Source: Streptomyces sp. TP-A0356 (GTDB lineage Bacteria > Actinomycetota > Actinomycetes > Streptomycetales > Streptomycetaceae). Taken from it: a stretch of 64,000 bases of DNA. Each line of letters opens with the position of its first letter. Position 1 is the stretch's first letter. Shown piece after piece: positions 8,132 to 17,206 of the stretch. Made by a program: the position numbers and the translations under genes. The stretch covers positions 1 through 64,000 of the forward strand of contig NZ_BBZJ01000017.1 of assembly GCF_001417775.1 (NCBI RefSeq), written 5' to 3'. The notes beneath the pieces were generated by a model that was not told where the DNA came from, searched no databases, and saw only the letters and a program-made list of their open reading frames with translations.

Positions 8132-9269
8132 CAGGGACCTCCATCTCGATCATGGTGCCCTTGCCGGGCGCCGATTCCACGGTCAGGCTGCCGCCGACCC
8201 CGCTCGCCCGGTCGCGCATGGAGACCAGACCGAGGTGGCGCCCCGCGCGGCGTATCGCCCCGGGTTCGAATCCGCTGCCGTCGTCCGCCACGCGCAGGAC
8301 GGCGCCCGGTCCGCGCCTTTCCAGGGTGACGTAGACCCGTTCGGCGCCGGAGTGTCGCAGAGCGTTGTGCAGGGCCTCCTGGGCGACGCGCAGGAGTGCC
8401 TCCTCCTGGGCGGCCGGGAGCGCGCGGACGCCACAGCTGGTGAAGGTCACTCGCGCGGTGTGGGCGCGGTCGAGCACCTGCGCCTGGGTGCGCAGCGTGG
8501 CCACCAGACCGTCCTCGTCCAGGGCCGCGGGGCGCAGCTCGACGACGGCGGCGCGCAGTTCGTCGGCCGCCTCCGCGGCGAGCGCCGCCACCTGCTGCAG
8601 CTCGCCCTTGGCCCGGCCCGGATCCCGGTCGACCAGGGCGGCCGCGGCCTGGGCGGTGAGCCGCAGGGAGAAGAGCTTCTGGTTGACCGCGTCGTGCAGC
8701 TCGTGGGCCAGCCGGGAGCGCTCCTCGGCGATGGTCAGCTCCCGGCTGCGCTCGTACAGCCGGGCGTTGGTGAGGGCGATCGCGGCGTGCTGGGCGAGGA
8801 TCGAGAGCAGTTCCTCGTCGTCCTCGGTGAAGCCGCAGCCGCTGTGCGGCTCCGGGCACCGCTTGTTGGCGAGGAACAGCGCGCCGATGGTCTCGTCGCC
8901 GTCGCGGATGGGCAGGCCCAGGAAGTCGGACATCTCGGGGTGGGCGCTCGGCCAGCCCTCGAAGCGGGGGTCCCGGCGGACGTCGGCGAGCCGCTCGGGC
9001 TTCGCCTCGTGCAGCATGGCGGCCAGGATGCCGTGCTGGCGCGGGAGCGGGCCGATGGCCTTCCACTGTTCGTCGCTGACGCCGTCGACGACGAACTGGG
9101 CGAAGCCTCCGTGGTCGTCCGGGACGCCCAGCGCCGCGTACTCGGCGTCGAGCAGTTCGCGGGCCGAGGCGACGATCGTCTTGAGGACGTCGCGCACCTC
9201 CAGGTGCCTGCTCATGGCCAGCAGCGCGGAGCTCACCGCGTACAGGCCCGACCGGGGTCCATGGCTCAT
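8124..9269 (-). CDS. GAF-domain sensor histidine kinase (NarX/DesK type)
   Basis: 381-residue cytosolic histidine kinase with no membrane segment. An N-terminal GAF sensor domain (about residues 25-165; EVRDVLKTIVASARELLDAE to GCGFTEDDEELLSILAQHAA) precedes a HisKA_3 dimerisation domain with the phospho-His in RLAHELHDAVNQKLFS, and a C-terminal HATPase_c (LRVAQEALHNALRHS, DDGSGF, GLVSMRDRA). Being soluble, it probably senses an intracellular signal through GAF; the ligand is unknown. It is upstream of and coupled to the response regulator, and divergent from the SDR/QueA-like pair. Confidence 0.93.
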   Translation of the reverse strand: MSHGPRSGLYAVSSALLAMSRHLEVRDVLKTIVASARELLDAEYAALGVPDDHGGFAQFVVDGVSDEQWKAIGPLPRQHGILAAMLHEAKPERLADVRRDPRFEGWPSAHPEMSDFLGLPIRDGDETIGALFLANKRCPEPHSGCGFTEDDEELLSILAQHAAIALTNARLYERSRELTIAEERSRLAHELHDAVNQKLFSLRLTAQAAAALVDRDPGRAKGELQQVAALAAEAADELRAAVVELRPAALDEDGLVATLRTQAQVLDRAHTARVTFTSCGVRALPAAQEEALLRVAQEALHNALRHSGAERVYVTLERRGPGAVLRVADDGSGFEPGAIRRAGRHLGLVSMRDRASGVGGSLTVESAPGKGTMIEMEVPGG

Positions 9270-9456
9270 GACCTCACCGTACCGGCGAGGTGTGACAGGG
9301 CGTATCCGACCTGTGGCGGCCGTGCCTGGTCCCCTGGCCCTAGGGCGAAGGGTCCCGGCTCTTTGCGGCCCCCGTCCGAGGCGGCCGGACCGGTGCCGTC
9401 CCTACGTTGAGGTCACCGCCGACCACCGGCGGCGGACGGACGAGGGGACGGTAGTC

Positions 9457-10152
9457 ATGCCGGTTGCGATCATCACGGGGGCTTCCAAGGGGCTGGGGCG
9501 GGCACTGGGCGCGGCTCTGGCGGAGCGCGGCTGGGACCTGGTGCTGGACGCCAGGACCGAGCGGGTCCTGGCGGAGACGGCCGAGGCCCTGTCCGGGTAC
9601 GGGACGCGTGTGGAGGCCCTGCCCGGGGACGTCACGGACGCCGCGCATCGTGCCGACCTGGTGGCGGCGGCCCGGAAGCTGGGCGGGCTCGACCTGCTGG
9701 TGCACAACGCGAGCGCGCTGGGCGCCGAGCCGCTGGTGCGGCTGGAGGGGCTGTCGCTGGAGGGGCTGCGGCGGGCGCTGGAGGTGAACACGGTCGCCGC
9801 CCTGGGTCTCGTCCAGGAGGGGCTGCCGCTGCTGCGGCGGTCGGGTGCCGGCGCGGTGATCACCGTCAGTTCGGACGCGGCGGCCGAGGCGTACGAGACA
9901 TGGGGCGGGTACGGCGCGTCCAAGGCGGCGCTCGACCATCTGGCGGCGGTGCTAGGCGAGGAGGAACCCGGGCTTCGGGTGTGGGCGGTCGACCCCGGGG
10001 ACATGGCCACGGACCTGTATGCGGCGGCCGTACCGGACGACGACGCTCCGCGGCCCGCGCCGCAGAGCGTGGTGCCCGCCTTCCTCAAGTTGCTGGACGA
10101 GCGTCCGGCGAGCGGCCGCTACGGTGCGCCGTCCCTGCTGGAGGGGCGATGA
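9457..10152 (+). CDS. Short-chain dehydrogenase/reductase
   Basis: 231-residue classical SDR. The NAD(P)-binding TGASKGLG (residues 7-14), NAS motif (LLVHNASALG), catalytic Ser in ITVSSD and YGASK (YxxxK) are all present, so it should be an active oxidoreductase. Substrate unknown. ATG at 9457 with GAGGGGACGG upstream. Its TGA overlaps the ATG of the QueA-like gene (ATGA), indicating a two-gene operon. The coupling with a tRNA-modification paralogue is the only functional hint. Confidence 0.9.
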   Translation: MPVAIITGASKGLGRALGAALAERGWDLVLDARTERVLAETAEALSGYGTRVEALPGDVTDAAHRADLVAAARKLGGLDLLVHNASALGAEPLVRLEGLSLEGLRRALEVNTVAALGLVQEGLPLLRRSGAGAVITVSSDAAAEAYETWGGYGASKAALDHLAAVLGEEEPGLRVWAVDPGDMATDLYAAAVPDDDAPRPAPQSVVPAFLKLLDERPASGRYGAPSLLEGR

Positions 10153-11240
10153 CCACCGAGATGCGGATCGAGGTTCCGCCGGAGCTGTCGGCGCGGGTCC
10201 CGGTCGAGCAGCGCGGGCCGGGGCTTGGCCGGGACGCCGTGCGGCTGCTGGTCTCGCGCGGCACCGAGGTGTCGCACCACGCGTTCGTCGAGCTGCCGCG
10301 GCTGCTGCGTGCCGGGGACCTGCTGGTCGTCAACACGTCGCCCACGCGGGCGGCCGCGGTGGACGGCCGGATCGGGCACGCGCGCGTGGTGGTGCACTTC
10401 TCCACGCGCGGGGACGACGGACGGTGGGCCGTCGAGCTACGGGATCCGGACGGACGGGGCACCACGCGCGCGCGTGCGGGCGGGCACGCGGGGACAGAGG
10501 TGCGGCTTGCGGGCGGGGGACGGCTCGTCCTGGAGGAGCCGCTGTCGCGGCGGAGTGAGCGGCTGTGGTGGGGCCGTCCGTCGGATCCGGACGTGGTGGG
10601 GCTGCTGGGCCGGCATGGGCGACCCATCCGTTACTCCTACACCGACAGGGACCAGCCGCTGTCCGTGTACCAGACGGTGTTCGCGCTGCCGTCCGCCGAC
10701 GGCGCGGGCAGTGCGGAGATGCCGAGCGCGGCGCGGCCCTTCACCTCACGGATGGTGGCGGAGCTGGTGAGCCGGGGAGTGCAGTTCGCACCGATCACAC
10801 TGCACACGGGGGTGGCGTCGGCCGAGGCGCACGAGCCGCCGTATCCGGAGCGGTTCGCGGTGCCGGAGACGTCGGCGCGGCTGATCAATGCGGTCAGAGC
10901 CGGAGACGGCCGGGTCGTCGCGGTGGGCACGACGGCCGTGCGGGCGGTGGAGTCGGCCGCGGGCGCCGACGGTGCCGTACGGGCGCGGAAGGGCTGGACC
11001 GATCTGGTGGTGACGCCGGAGCGCGGGGTGCGAGTGGTGGACGGGCTGCTGACGGGGCTGCACGAGCCCGAGGCGTCGCATCTGCTGATGCTGGAGGCGG
11101 TCGCGGGGCGAGCGGCGATCGACCGCGGCTACGAGGAGGCGCTGGCCGGGCGGTACCTGTGGCACGAGTTCGGTGACGCCCATCTCATCCTGCCGCAGGA
11201 AGGCCATCACACAGAGCATTGCTCCAGCAACTGTTTGTGA
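10149..11240 (+). CDS. QueA-like S-adenosylmethionine:tRNA ribosyltransferase-isomerase
   Basis: 363-residue protein of the QueA family, which transfers and isomerises the ribosyl group of SAM onto the tRNA wobble base in queuosine synthesis. Recognisable family segments are LLRAGDLLVVNTSPTRAAAV, PLSVYQTVFALPSADGAGSA, RPFTSRMVAELVSRGV, then TLHTGVASAEAHEPPYPERF and VAVGTTAVRAVESA. The usual conserved LHVGxGTFxPV block is altered to LHTGVASAEAH, so it may be a paralogue with a changed substrate. No queuosine partners (tgt, queG, queCDEF) are in the window. ATGA overlap with the SDR upstream. A terminator-like hairpin follows at 11327. Confidence 0.85.
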   Translation: MTTEMRIEVPPELSARVPVEQRGPGLGRDAVRLLVSRGTEVSHHAFVELPRLLRAGDLLVVNTSPTRAAAVDGRIGHARVVVHFSTRGDDGRWAVELRDPDGRGTTRARAGGHAGTEVRLAGGGRLVLEEPLSRRSERLWWGRPSDPDVVGLLGRHGRPIRYSYTDRDQPLSVYQTVFALPSADGAGSAEMPSAARPFTSRMVAELVSRGVQFAPITLHTGVASAEAHEPPYPERFAVPETSARLINAVRAGDGRVVAVGTTAVRAVESAAGADGAVRARKGWTDLVVTPERGVRVVDGLLTGLHEPEASHLLMLEAVAGRAAIDRGYEEALAGRYLWHEFGDAHLILPQEGHHTEHCSSNCL

Positions 11241-11536
11241 AAACGCCGGGGGCTGGATGTGAGGCCGCGCATAGGGCGCAGGTCACGTACGAAGCCCGAT
11301 AGGAGGTAAAGAAGTTCCTTATGAGCGGGGCAGACGGGTCGATCTGCCCCGTTTCGCCCTACCTGGTCGGACTATCGCGGATAGTACGTCACACCTTTGC
11401 CTGGAGTTTTTGCGGCCGTTAAGAATTGCTGCCGTCGCTCGGCGCCGCGGTCTCGAACCCGCGGCGCTTGTGCTGGAAACCCCGTCCCGCCGGCATCAGA
11501 GCGACCTCCGTGCAATTCGAAGAGGTCCATTCACCC
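11241..11536 (+). promoter_or_regulatory. 296-bp structured leader region of the transglycosylase gene
   Basis: Several structures are packed here: a hairpin GGGGCAGA (11327-11334)/TCTGCCCC (11343-11350); a perfect palindrome ACTATC-GCG-GATAGT (11371-11385); and a 9-bp stem GCGCCGCGG (11442-11450)/CCGCGGCGC (11459-11467). An AGGAGG at 11301 precedes a 33-codon frame (ATG 11321, TAA 11420-11422) with several codons rare in Streptomyces, so I doubt it is translated. The region probably combines the queA-side terminator with the promoter and 5' leader of the SLT gene. It does not match the c-di-AMP riboswitch that precedes some Streptomyces wall hydrolases. Confidence 0.5.
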
Positions 11537-12298
11537 ATGCCCCAGAATTTTCGCCTGCCCAAGAACCTTCGTGATCGCAGTCGTGCGCTGACCAAGGCCC
11601 AGAAGATCTCCGTCGCCGGTGCGGCCGCCCTGGGAGTCGCCACCCTCGCGCTCACCGCCGCCCCGAGCCAGGCGGAGACCCCGGCCCACACGGCCGCCGT
11701 CGCCTCCGTCCCGGTGGTGCTCGGCAACCAGCCGGTCAAGGAGATCAAGGTCAGCGTCACCGACCAGCTGGCCGCCTCCGCCCTGAAGGCCGAGGCCATC
11801 GCCGCGAAGCAGAAGGCCGCCGGCGAGGCCGTCGCCAAGCAGCGCGCCGCGCAGCAGGCGGCCGACAAGGCTCGGCAGGACGCGGCGCAGAAGGCCGCTC
11901 AGCAGCGCACCGTGCAGGAGGCCGCGAGCCGCTCCGCGCAGCGCCCCCAGGTGCAGCCGGCCGGCACCAACAGCTACGCCAACAACCTCGACGGCTGGAT
12001 CCACCAGTCCCTCGACATCATGGCGCAGAAGGGGATCCCGGGTTCGTACAACGGCCTGTACCGCAACATCATGCGTGAGTCCTCGGGCAACCCGATGGCC
12101 ATCAACAACTGGGACGTCAACGCCGTCAACGGCATCCCGTCCAAGGGCCTGCTCCAGGTGATCGACCCGACGTTCAACGCGTACCACGTGGCCGGCACCT
12201 CGTCGAACATCTACGACCCGGTCGCGAACATCACCGCTGCCGCCAACTACGCGGCCCACCGGTACGGTTCGATCGACAACGTCAACAGCGCTTACTGA
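11537..12298 (+). CDS. Secreted lytic transglycosylase-like protein (SLT domain)
   Basis: 253-residue exported protein. The N-terminal basic stretch and hydrophobic core (KISVAGAAALGVATLALTAA, ending PSQAE) form a signal peptide. A long Ala/Lys/Gln-rich coiled-coil-like region follows (about 75-145). The C-terminal SLT domain has the catalytic glutamate in NIMRESSGNPMAINNWD, then GIPSKGLLQVIDPTFNAYHV and YAAHRYGS. It should cleave glycan strands of peptidoglycan outside the membrane. ATG at 11537 is preferred because it opens the signal peptide; an open frame reaches back into the leader. A strong hairpin follows the stop. Confidence 0.9.
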   Translation: MPQNFRLPKNLRDRSRALTKAQKISVAGAAALGVATLALTAAPSQAETPAHTAAVASVPVVLGNQPVKEIKVSVTDQLAASALKAEAIAAKQKAAGEAVAKQRAAQQAADKARQDAAQKAAQQRTVQEAASRSAQRPQVQPAGTNSYANNLDGWIHQSLDIMAQKGIPGSYNGLYRNIMRESSGNPMAINNWDVNAVNGIPSKGLLQVIDPTFNAYHVAGTSSNIYDPVANITAAANYAAHRYGSIDNVNSAY

Positions 12299-12320
12299 GG
12301 CGGACGGGCCTCTTCACGCA

Positions 12321-12360
12321 CGCCGAAGGGCGGCACCCTGCTGGGTGCCGCCCTTCGGCG
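12321..12360. terminator. Strong bidirectional terminator
   Basis: A perfect 18-bp stem, CGCCGAAGGGCGGCACCC (12321-12338) with GGGTGCCGCCCTTCGGCG (12343-12360), closed by a TGCT loop. It separates the convergent SLT and FHA-ABC genes. Confidence 0.92.
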
Positions 12361-12399
12361 TCGTACGACGGCGTTCCGGCTCGGCCGAGAGCCGGCCTG

Positions 12400-14925
12400 C
12401 TACTTCCGCATGACCTCCGGCTCGTGGCGGCGCAGGAACCTGGCCACGAGGAAGCCACAGATCACACCCAGGGCGATCAGGGCGGCCATGTCCATGGTCC
12501 AGACCCCCGCCGTGTGGTTCCACAGCGGGTCCGTGCTGGTCGGGTCGTCCGTGTTCGGGGCGATGTTGTTGAAGTCCAGCGTCGCACCGGCGGCGGCGAC
12601 CGCCCAACGCGACGGCATCAGATACGAGAACTCGTTGACACCGACCGTGCCGTGCAGGGTGAAGAGGCAGCCGGTGAAGACCACCTGGATGATCGCGAAC
12701 ATGACCAGCAGCGGCATGGTCTTCTCGGCCGTCTTCACCAGCGCCGAGATGACCAGGCCGAACATCATCGACGTGAAGCCCAGCGCCATGATCGGCAGGC
12801 ACAGCTCGAACAGCGTGGCGCTGCCCAGGACGACGCCCTCCTGAGGGATCTCCCGGCTGGAGAAGCCGATCACGCCGACCATCAGGCCCTGTAGCACGGT
12901 GACGGCGCCGAGGACGATCACCTTCGACATCAGATACGCGGAACGGGACAGGCCGGTGGCGCGTTCCCGTTCGTAGATGACCCGTTCCTTGATCAGCTCG
13001 CGCACGGAGTTGGCGGCGCCCGCGAAGCACGCGCCGACCGCGAGGATCAGCAGGACCGTGGTGGCCGTGCCGTTGGGGATGTGCATGCCGGTCCTGGGGT
13101 TGATCGGGTTGACCAGCAGACCCCTCTTGTGGTCGATGAGCAGGCTCACCGCGCCGAGCACCGCCGGGAGGATCACCGTCAGCGCCAGGAAGCCCTTGTC
13201 GGAGACGATGACCGAGACGTACCGCCGGATCAGGGTGCCGAGCTGGGAGAGCCAGCCCTGCGGCTTGGGCGGCTTGATCGCTTGCGGCGGCGGCATGTGG
13301 ATCGACTGCGGGGCGACGGCGTCGATGTCCGCGGCGTACATCTGGTAGTGCTGCGAGCCCTTCCAGCGACCCGCCCAGTCGTAGTCGCGGTAGTTCTCGA
13401 AGGCGGAGAAGACATCGGCCCAGGTCTCGTAGCCGAAGAAGTTCAGCGCCTCCTCCGGCGGGCCGAAGTAGGCGACGGACCCGCCGGGCGCCATCACCAG
13501 GAGCTTGTCGCACAGCGCCAGCTCGGCCACGGAGTGGGTGACGACCAGCACCGTACGGCCGTCGTCGGCCAGACCACGCAGCAGCTGCATGACGTCGCGG
13601 TCCATGCCCGGGTCGAGACCGGACGTCGGCTCGTCCAGGAAGATCAGCGACGGCTTGGTGAGCAGTTCCAGGGCCACCGACACACGCTTGCGCTGGCCGC
13701 CGGAGAGGGAGGTGACCTTCTTGTCCTTGTGGATGTCCAGCTTCAGCTCGCGCAGCACCTCGTCGATGCGGGCCTCGCGCTCCGCGGCCGTGGTGTCGGC
13801 GGGGAAGCGCAGCTTGGCCGCGTACTTGAGGGCCTTCTTGACGCTCAGTTCCTTGTGCAGGATGTCGTCCTGCGGGACGAGACCGATGCGCTGGCGCAGC
13901 TCGGCGAACTGCTTGTAGAGGTTCCGGTTGTCGTAGAGGACGTCGCCCTGGTTGGCCGGGCGGTAACCGGTGAGCGCCTTCAGCAGCGTCGACTTGCCGG
14001 AGCCGGACGGGCCGATGACCGCGATCAGCGACTTCTCCGGGACGCCGAAGGAGACGTCCTTGAGGATCTGCTTGCCGCCGTCCACCGTGACGGTGAGGTG
14101 ACGGGCGGAGAAGGAGACCTCACCGGTGTCGACGAACTCCTCGAGGCGGTCGCCGACCAGACGGAACGTCGAGTGGCCGACGCCGACGATGTCGTTCGGG
14201 CCGAGCAGCGCCGAGCCGCCCTTGCCGATAGGCATGCCGTTGACGAACGTGCCGTTGTGCGAGCCCAGGTCACGGATCTCGAACCGGCCGTCCGGCGTGG
14301 CGTGGAACTCCGCGTGGTGCCGGGAGACCTGGAGGTCGGAGACGACCAGCTCGTTCTCCAGCGCACGGCCGATGCGCATCACTCGGCCGAGGGCGAGCTG
14401 GTGGAACGTGGTGGGGCTGCGGTCGCCGTAGACCGGCGGCGCCCCCGCGCCACCACCGGAGCCCTGCTGCTGCGGAATCTGGGCAGCGGCCTGCTGCGGC
14501 TGCTGCCAGCCCGGCTGGGCAGCCTGCTGCTGCGGGGCCTGCTGCGCCCAGCCGGCGTTCGCGCCCTGTGCCGCGTACGGCTGCTGCTGGGGCTGGGCCC
14601 GCGGGGCGGCGACCGCGGCCGCGGCGCCGGACAGGCTCACACGCGGCCCGTCGGTCGCGTTGCCCAGGTGCACGGCCGCCCCCGGGCCGATCTCCAGCTG
14701 TTGGATCCGCTGCCCCTGCACGAACGTGCCGTTGGTACTGCCGTGGTCCTCGATGACCCAACTTCGGCCGTTCCAGCTGATCGTGGCGTGCCGCCAGGAG
14801 ACCCTGGCGTCGTCGAGCACGATGTCCCCCTGCGGATCGCGTCCGAGGGTGTATGACCTGGACGCGTCGAGCGTCCAGGTGCGTCCGTTCAATTCGAGTA
14901 CGAGTTCAGGCACTCCATGCCCCAC
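12400..14925 (-). CDS. Tandem-FHA ABC-2 type transporter (fused ATPase and permease)
   Basis: 841-residue fusion. FHA domain 1 (about residues 25-75; LGRDPQGDIVLDD, STNGTFVQG) is followed by a Gln/Pro/Ala-rich linker and FHA domain 2 (about 180-240; IGRALENELVVSD, SRHHAEF, SHNGTFVNG). The ABC ATPase has Walker A GPSGSGKST, signature LSGGQRKRVSVAL and Walker B LIFLDEPTSGLD. An ABC-2 membrane domain of about six helices follows (about 570-830). Both FHA domains keep the phosphothreonine-binding R, S and N positions, suggesting control by Ser/Thr kinases. The half-transporter resembles the ABCG/White arrangement. Cargo is unknown. Confidence 0.92.
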   Translation of the reverse strand: MGHGVPELVLELNGRTWTLDASRSYTLGRDPQGDIVLDDARVSWRHATISWNGRSWVIEDHGSTNGTFVQGQRIQQLEIGPGAAVHLGNATDGPRVSLSGAAAAVAAPRAQPQQQPYAAQGANAGWAQQAPQQQAAQPGWQQPQQAAAQIPQQQGSGGGAGAPPVYGDRSPTTFHQLALGRVMRIGRALENELVVSDLQVSRHHAEFHATPDGRFEIRDLGSHNGTFVNGMPIGKGGSALLGPNDIVGVGHSTFRLVGDRLEEFVDTGEVSFSARHLTVTVDGGKQILKDVSFGVPEKSLIAVIGPSGSGKSTLLKALTGYRPANQGDVLYDNRNLYKQFAELRQRIGLVPQDDILHKELSVKKALKYAAKLRFPADTTAAEREARIDEVLRELKLDIHKDKKVTSLSGGQRKRVSVALELLTKPSLIFLDEPTSGLDPGMDRDVMQLLRGLADDGRTVLVVTHSVAELALCDKLLVMAPGGSVAYFGPPEEALNFFGYETWADVFSAFENYRDYDWAGRWKGSQHYQMYAADIDAVAPQSIHMPPPQAIKPPKPQGWLSQLGTLIRRYVSVIVSDKGFLALTVILPAVLGAVSLLIDHKRGLLVNPINPRTGMHIPNGTATTVLLILAVGACFAGAANSVRELIKERVIYERERATGLSRSAYLMSKVIVLGAVTVLQGLMVGVIGFSSREIPQEGVVLGSATLFELCLPIMALGFTSMMFGLVISALVKTAEKTMPLLVMFAIIQVVFTGCLFTLHGTVGVNEFSYLMPSRWAVAAAGATLDFNNIAPNTDDPTSTDPLWNHTAGVWTMDMAALIALGVICGFLVARFLRRHEPEVMRK

Positions 14926-15150
14926 TGAGTTGTCCCCCGAGTTACCCCCATCGCAGGGAGTCTAGGGATGTCGAACATCGTGGGGAACTATTTCAGGCTG
15001 AGCCCTCTGACCAAAAGTCGGGCCTTGTGAAGAGTGCGTAGGGCCCCCGGACACGTCCCCGTTGACGGGGTTGAAAACGGCCCGGAGAGTGGTAATCCAC
15101 GCGAGGGGGACATCCGCGGTGGCTCGCCGCGGCGCGGATCGGGGGCTGGC

Positions 15151-17109
15151 ATGGGCATCGGGACCGCGGGGGACGGCGGCAGGCTGCCGTGGACGGACGT
15201 GGTGCTGTCCGCGATCGCCTCGGTGAGCTGGGCGTTGATCGGAATGGCGGGGACGGCGGCGCTCGGTCTGCATCTGCTCCAGGCGGACACGGCGGGTTCG
15301 CTCGGGCCCATGACGGCGGCGATGGTGGCCCTGGGGGCGAACGGATCGGTCACGCCGTCCGGGGACGTGTCCGCGTTCGGTCTGAAGGGAGCGCAGGCGA
15401 CGACCGCCATAGAGATCGCGCCACTGGGCGTCTCGCTGGTGGGCGCGCTGCTGCTCTGCTGGTTCTTCCTACGTTCCTTACGCGCGCGGGGAGTTGAGAT
15501 CACGCCCGCCGAACTCCTCGTGCGCGCGGGCGCGGTGGTCGTGCTGTTCGTGGCGGTGCTGGGCGGTCTCGCCTGGGTCGGCCACGACGTGATCACCCTC
15601 GACGGGAACGCGCTCGGACTCGGCAAGCTGCCCGGTGGAGGCGGGAGCGGCGGCGGCAGCGGCAGCGGCGGACTCGACATCCCCGGACTCGGCGACATCG
15701 GGGGGCTGCTGCCGAGCCGGATCGGCGACCTCGTCCAGGCGAAGGCCGCGGTCGGCTTCACCGTCGATGCGGTGCCCACGCTGCTCGGGGGCGCCGCGTG
15801 GGCGGCCGGTGTGCTGGTGATCGCGCTGCTCGCGGCACGGCGCACTCCCCTGCCGCGCGGCTGGGAGGCGGTGCACCGGGTGGTACGGCCGGCCGTGTCC
15901 GCGCTGGTGAGCGTGGTGCTGGTCGCCGTGGCGGCCGGCTTCGCGGCGGCGCTGTACGCGGCGATCGGCGACGACCATCCGGCGCGGATCGCGGGGTCGG
16001 CGCTGCTCGGCGCGCCCAACGGGGTGTGGCTGGGCGTCGCGATCGGGCTGTTCGTACCCTGGGACGGCAAGGCCTCCGGTGAGCTGGCGAAACTGCTGCC
16101 CGACCCGCTGGACCGGCTGCTGAGCGTGCGAACGAGCCGGCCGGTCACGCTGGGCCGCCTGGCCGAACTGGACGGCAAGGTATGGCTGCTGGCGGTCGCC
16201 GCCGCGCTCATGATGCTCTTCGCGGGCGTACTGACGGCGGCACGTACGCCTCTCGTACGAGCCCGGGATGCCGCTGCCGTACCGGGCTCGCCCCCCGCTG
16301 CCGTACGGGATCCGGGTCCCCTCGGCTTCGCAGGGCGCTGTGCCCTGCGGCTCGGGATCGCGACGGCGTCGGCACTGCCGCTGCTGGCCTGGCTGACGGA
16401 CGTGTCGGTGGACGCCTCGCTGTCCGTGTTCGGATTCGACGCGTTCGGTGCGGGCATCGCACTGCACGGGCGCCTCGCCATGGCACTGCTGCTGGGGGCC
16501 GCGTGGGGCGCGGGAGCCGGGGCGGTGGGGGCGCTCCTCGCGTATGCGACCGGGGCGGCCGGGAGCCGGGTGGCGCCGGCGGCACGGGGTGACGCGGGGT
16601 GGCCGACGGCTCCGGGGCCGTACGGGCCGGTGCCGCAGGAGGCGGGTCCCTATACGCCGAGCAGGCCGTACCGCCCGCCGAACCCCGCGACGAACCCGTA
16701 TCTGCGACTGCCGGAGGGGCTGAACGACCCCGGACACCGGCAGACACCCGCCGACGCGGACGCGTACCTGGACCGCGACCCCGGACACCCGCGGACAGCC
16801 CGCCGCGCGGACGCACCACCGCCGCGCGACCCCGGAGATCCGCAGACCCCCACCGACGCGGGCCCACCACCACCCCGCAGCCCCGGACATCCGCGGACCC
16901 CCACCGACGCGGGCGCACCGCCGCCGCCCGGCGTGCCCGGGCCGCCCGATCGGGGTGACGTGTACGGCGCCCCCACCGTGGTCGGGCCCATCGAGCCACC
17001 GTCCCGGTCGCCGCGCGGGCGGACGCCGTCGTCCTCGGACGAGGGCCCGCCCCCGCCGCCTCCCCCGCCCCCGCATCCGCCGTCGGTCAGGCCCCGGAGG
17101 CGTGACTGA
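15151..17109 (+). CDS. Streptophobe-family multispanning membrane protein
   Basis: 652-residue protein with many hydrophobic segments (VLSAIASVSWALIGMAGTAA, then VSLVGALLLCWFFLRSL, VVVLFVAVLGGLAWVG and more) separated by a Gly/Ser-rich loop around residue 165. The cytoplasmic tail of about 180 residues is rich in proline and carries repeated PGHPRTPTDAG-like units. It matches, from memory, the actinobacterial family named streptophobe, of unknown function. The ATG at 15151 is chosen as the start closest to the first helix. Codon 110 is TTA (15478-15480), the bldA-dependent leucine codon, so translation may be tied to development. Confidence 0.8.
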   Translation: MGIGTAGDGGRLPWTDVVLSAIASVSWALIGMAGTAALGLHLLQADTAGSLGPMTAAMVALGANGSVTPSGDVSAFGLKGAQATTAIEIAPLGVSLVGALLLCWFFLRSLRARGVEITPAELLVRAGAVVVLFVAVLGGLAWVGHDVITLDGNALGLGKLPGGGGSGGGSGSGGLDIPGLGDIGGLLPSRIGDLVQAKAAVGFTVDAVPTLLGGAAWAAGVLVIALLAARRTPLPRGWEAVHRVVRPAVSALVSVVLVAVAAGFAAALYAAIGDDHPARIAGSALLGAPNGVWLGVAIGLFVPWDGKASGELAKLLPDPLDRLLSVRTSRPVTLGRLAELDGKVWLLAVAAALMMLFAGVLTAARTPLVRARDAAAVPGSPPAAVRDPGPLGFAGRCALRLGIATASALPLLAWLTDVSVDASLSVFGFDAFGAGIALHGRLAMALLLGAAWGAGAGAVGALLAYATGAAGSRVAPAARGDAGWPTAPGPYGPVPQEAGPYTPSRPYRPPNPATNPYLRLPEGLNDPGHRQTPADADAYLDRDPGHPRTARRADAPPPRDPGDPQTPTDAGPPPPRSPGHPRTPTDAGAPPPPGVPGPPDRGDVYGAPTVVGPIEPPSRSPRGRTPSSSDEGPPPPPPPPPHPPSVRPRRRD

Positions 17110-17206
17110 CGAGGACGAGTGGCCGCCCGCGGGCCGCGCCGTTGGGGGCTTGCGAGCATGCGGTTCGCGTAGGCGCGGGGCAGAGGCCGTGGAGGCCGGC
17201 CCGCGA

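Noticed and set aside
11321..11422. 33-codon leader peptide MSGADGSICPVSPYLVGLSR...
   Set aside because: AGGAGG is 14 nt from the ATG, too far. Codons CTA, ATA and TTT are rare in this genome, and the frame runs through the hairpin stems.
11241..11536. c-di-AMP (ydaO) riboswitch in front of the transglycosylase gene
   Set aside because: The class is known before Streptomyces wall hydrolases, but I do not find its conserved core (the GGGUGAAU-type segment) here.
13081..14856. 591-codon plus-strand open frame opposite the FHA-ABC gene
   Set aside because: Composition artefact; the minus-strand protein has FHA, Walker and membrane signatures throughout the same region.
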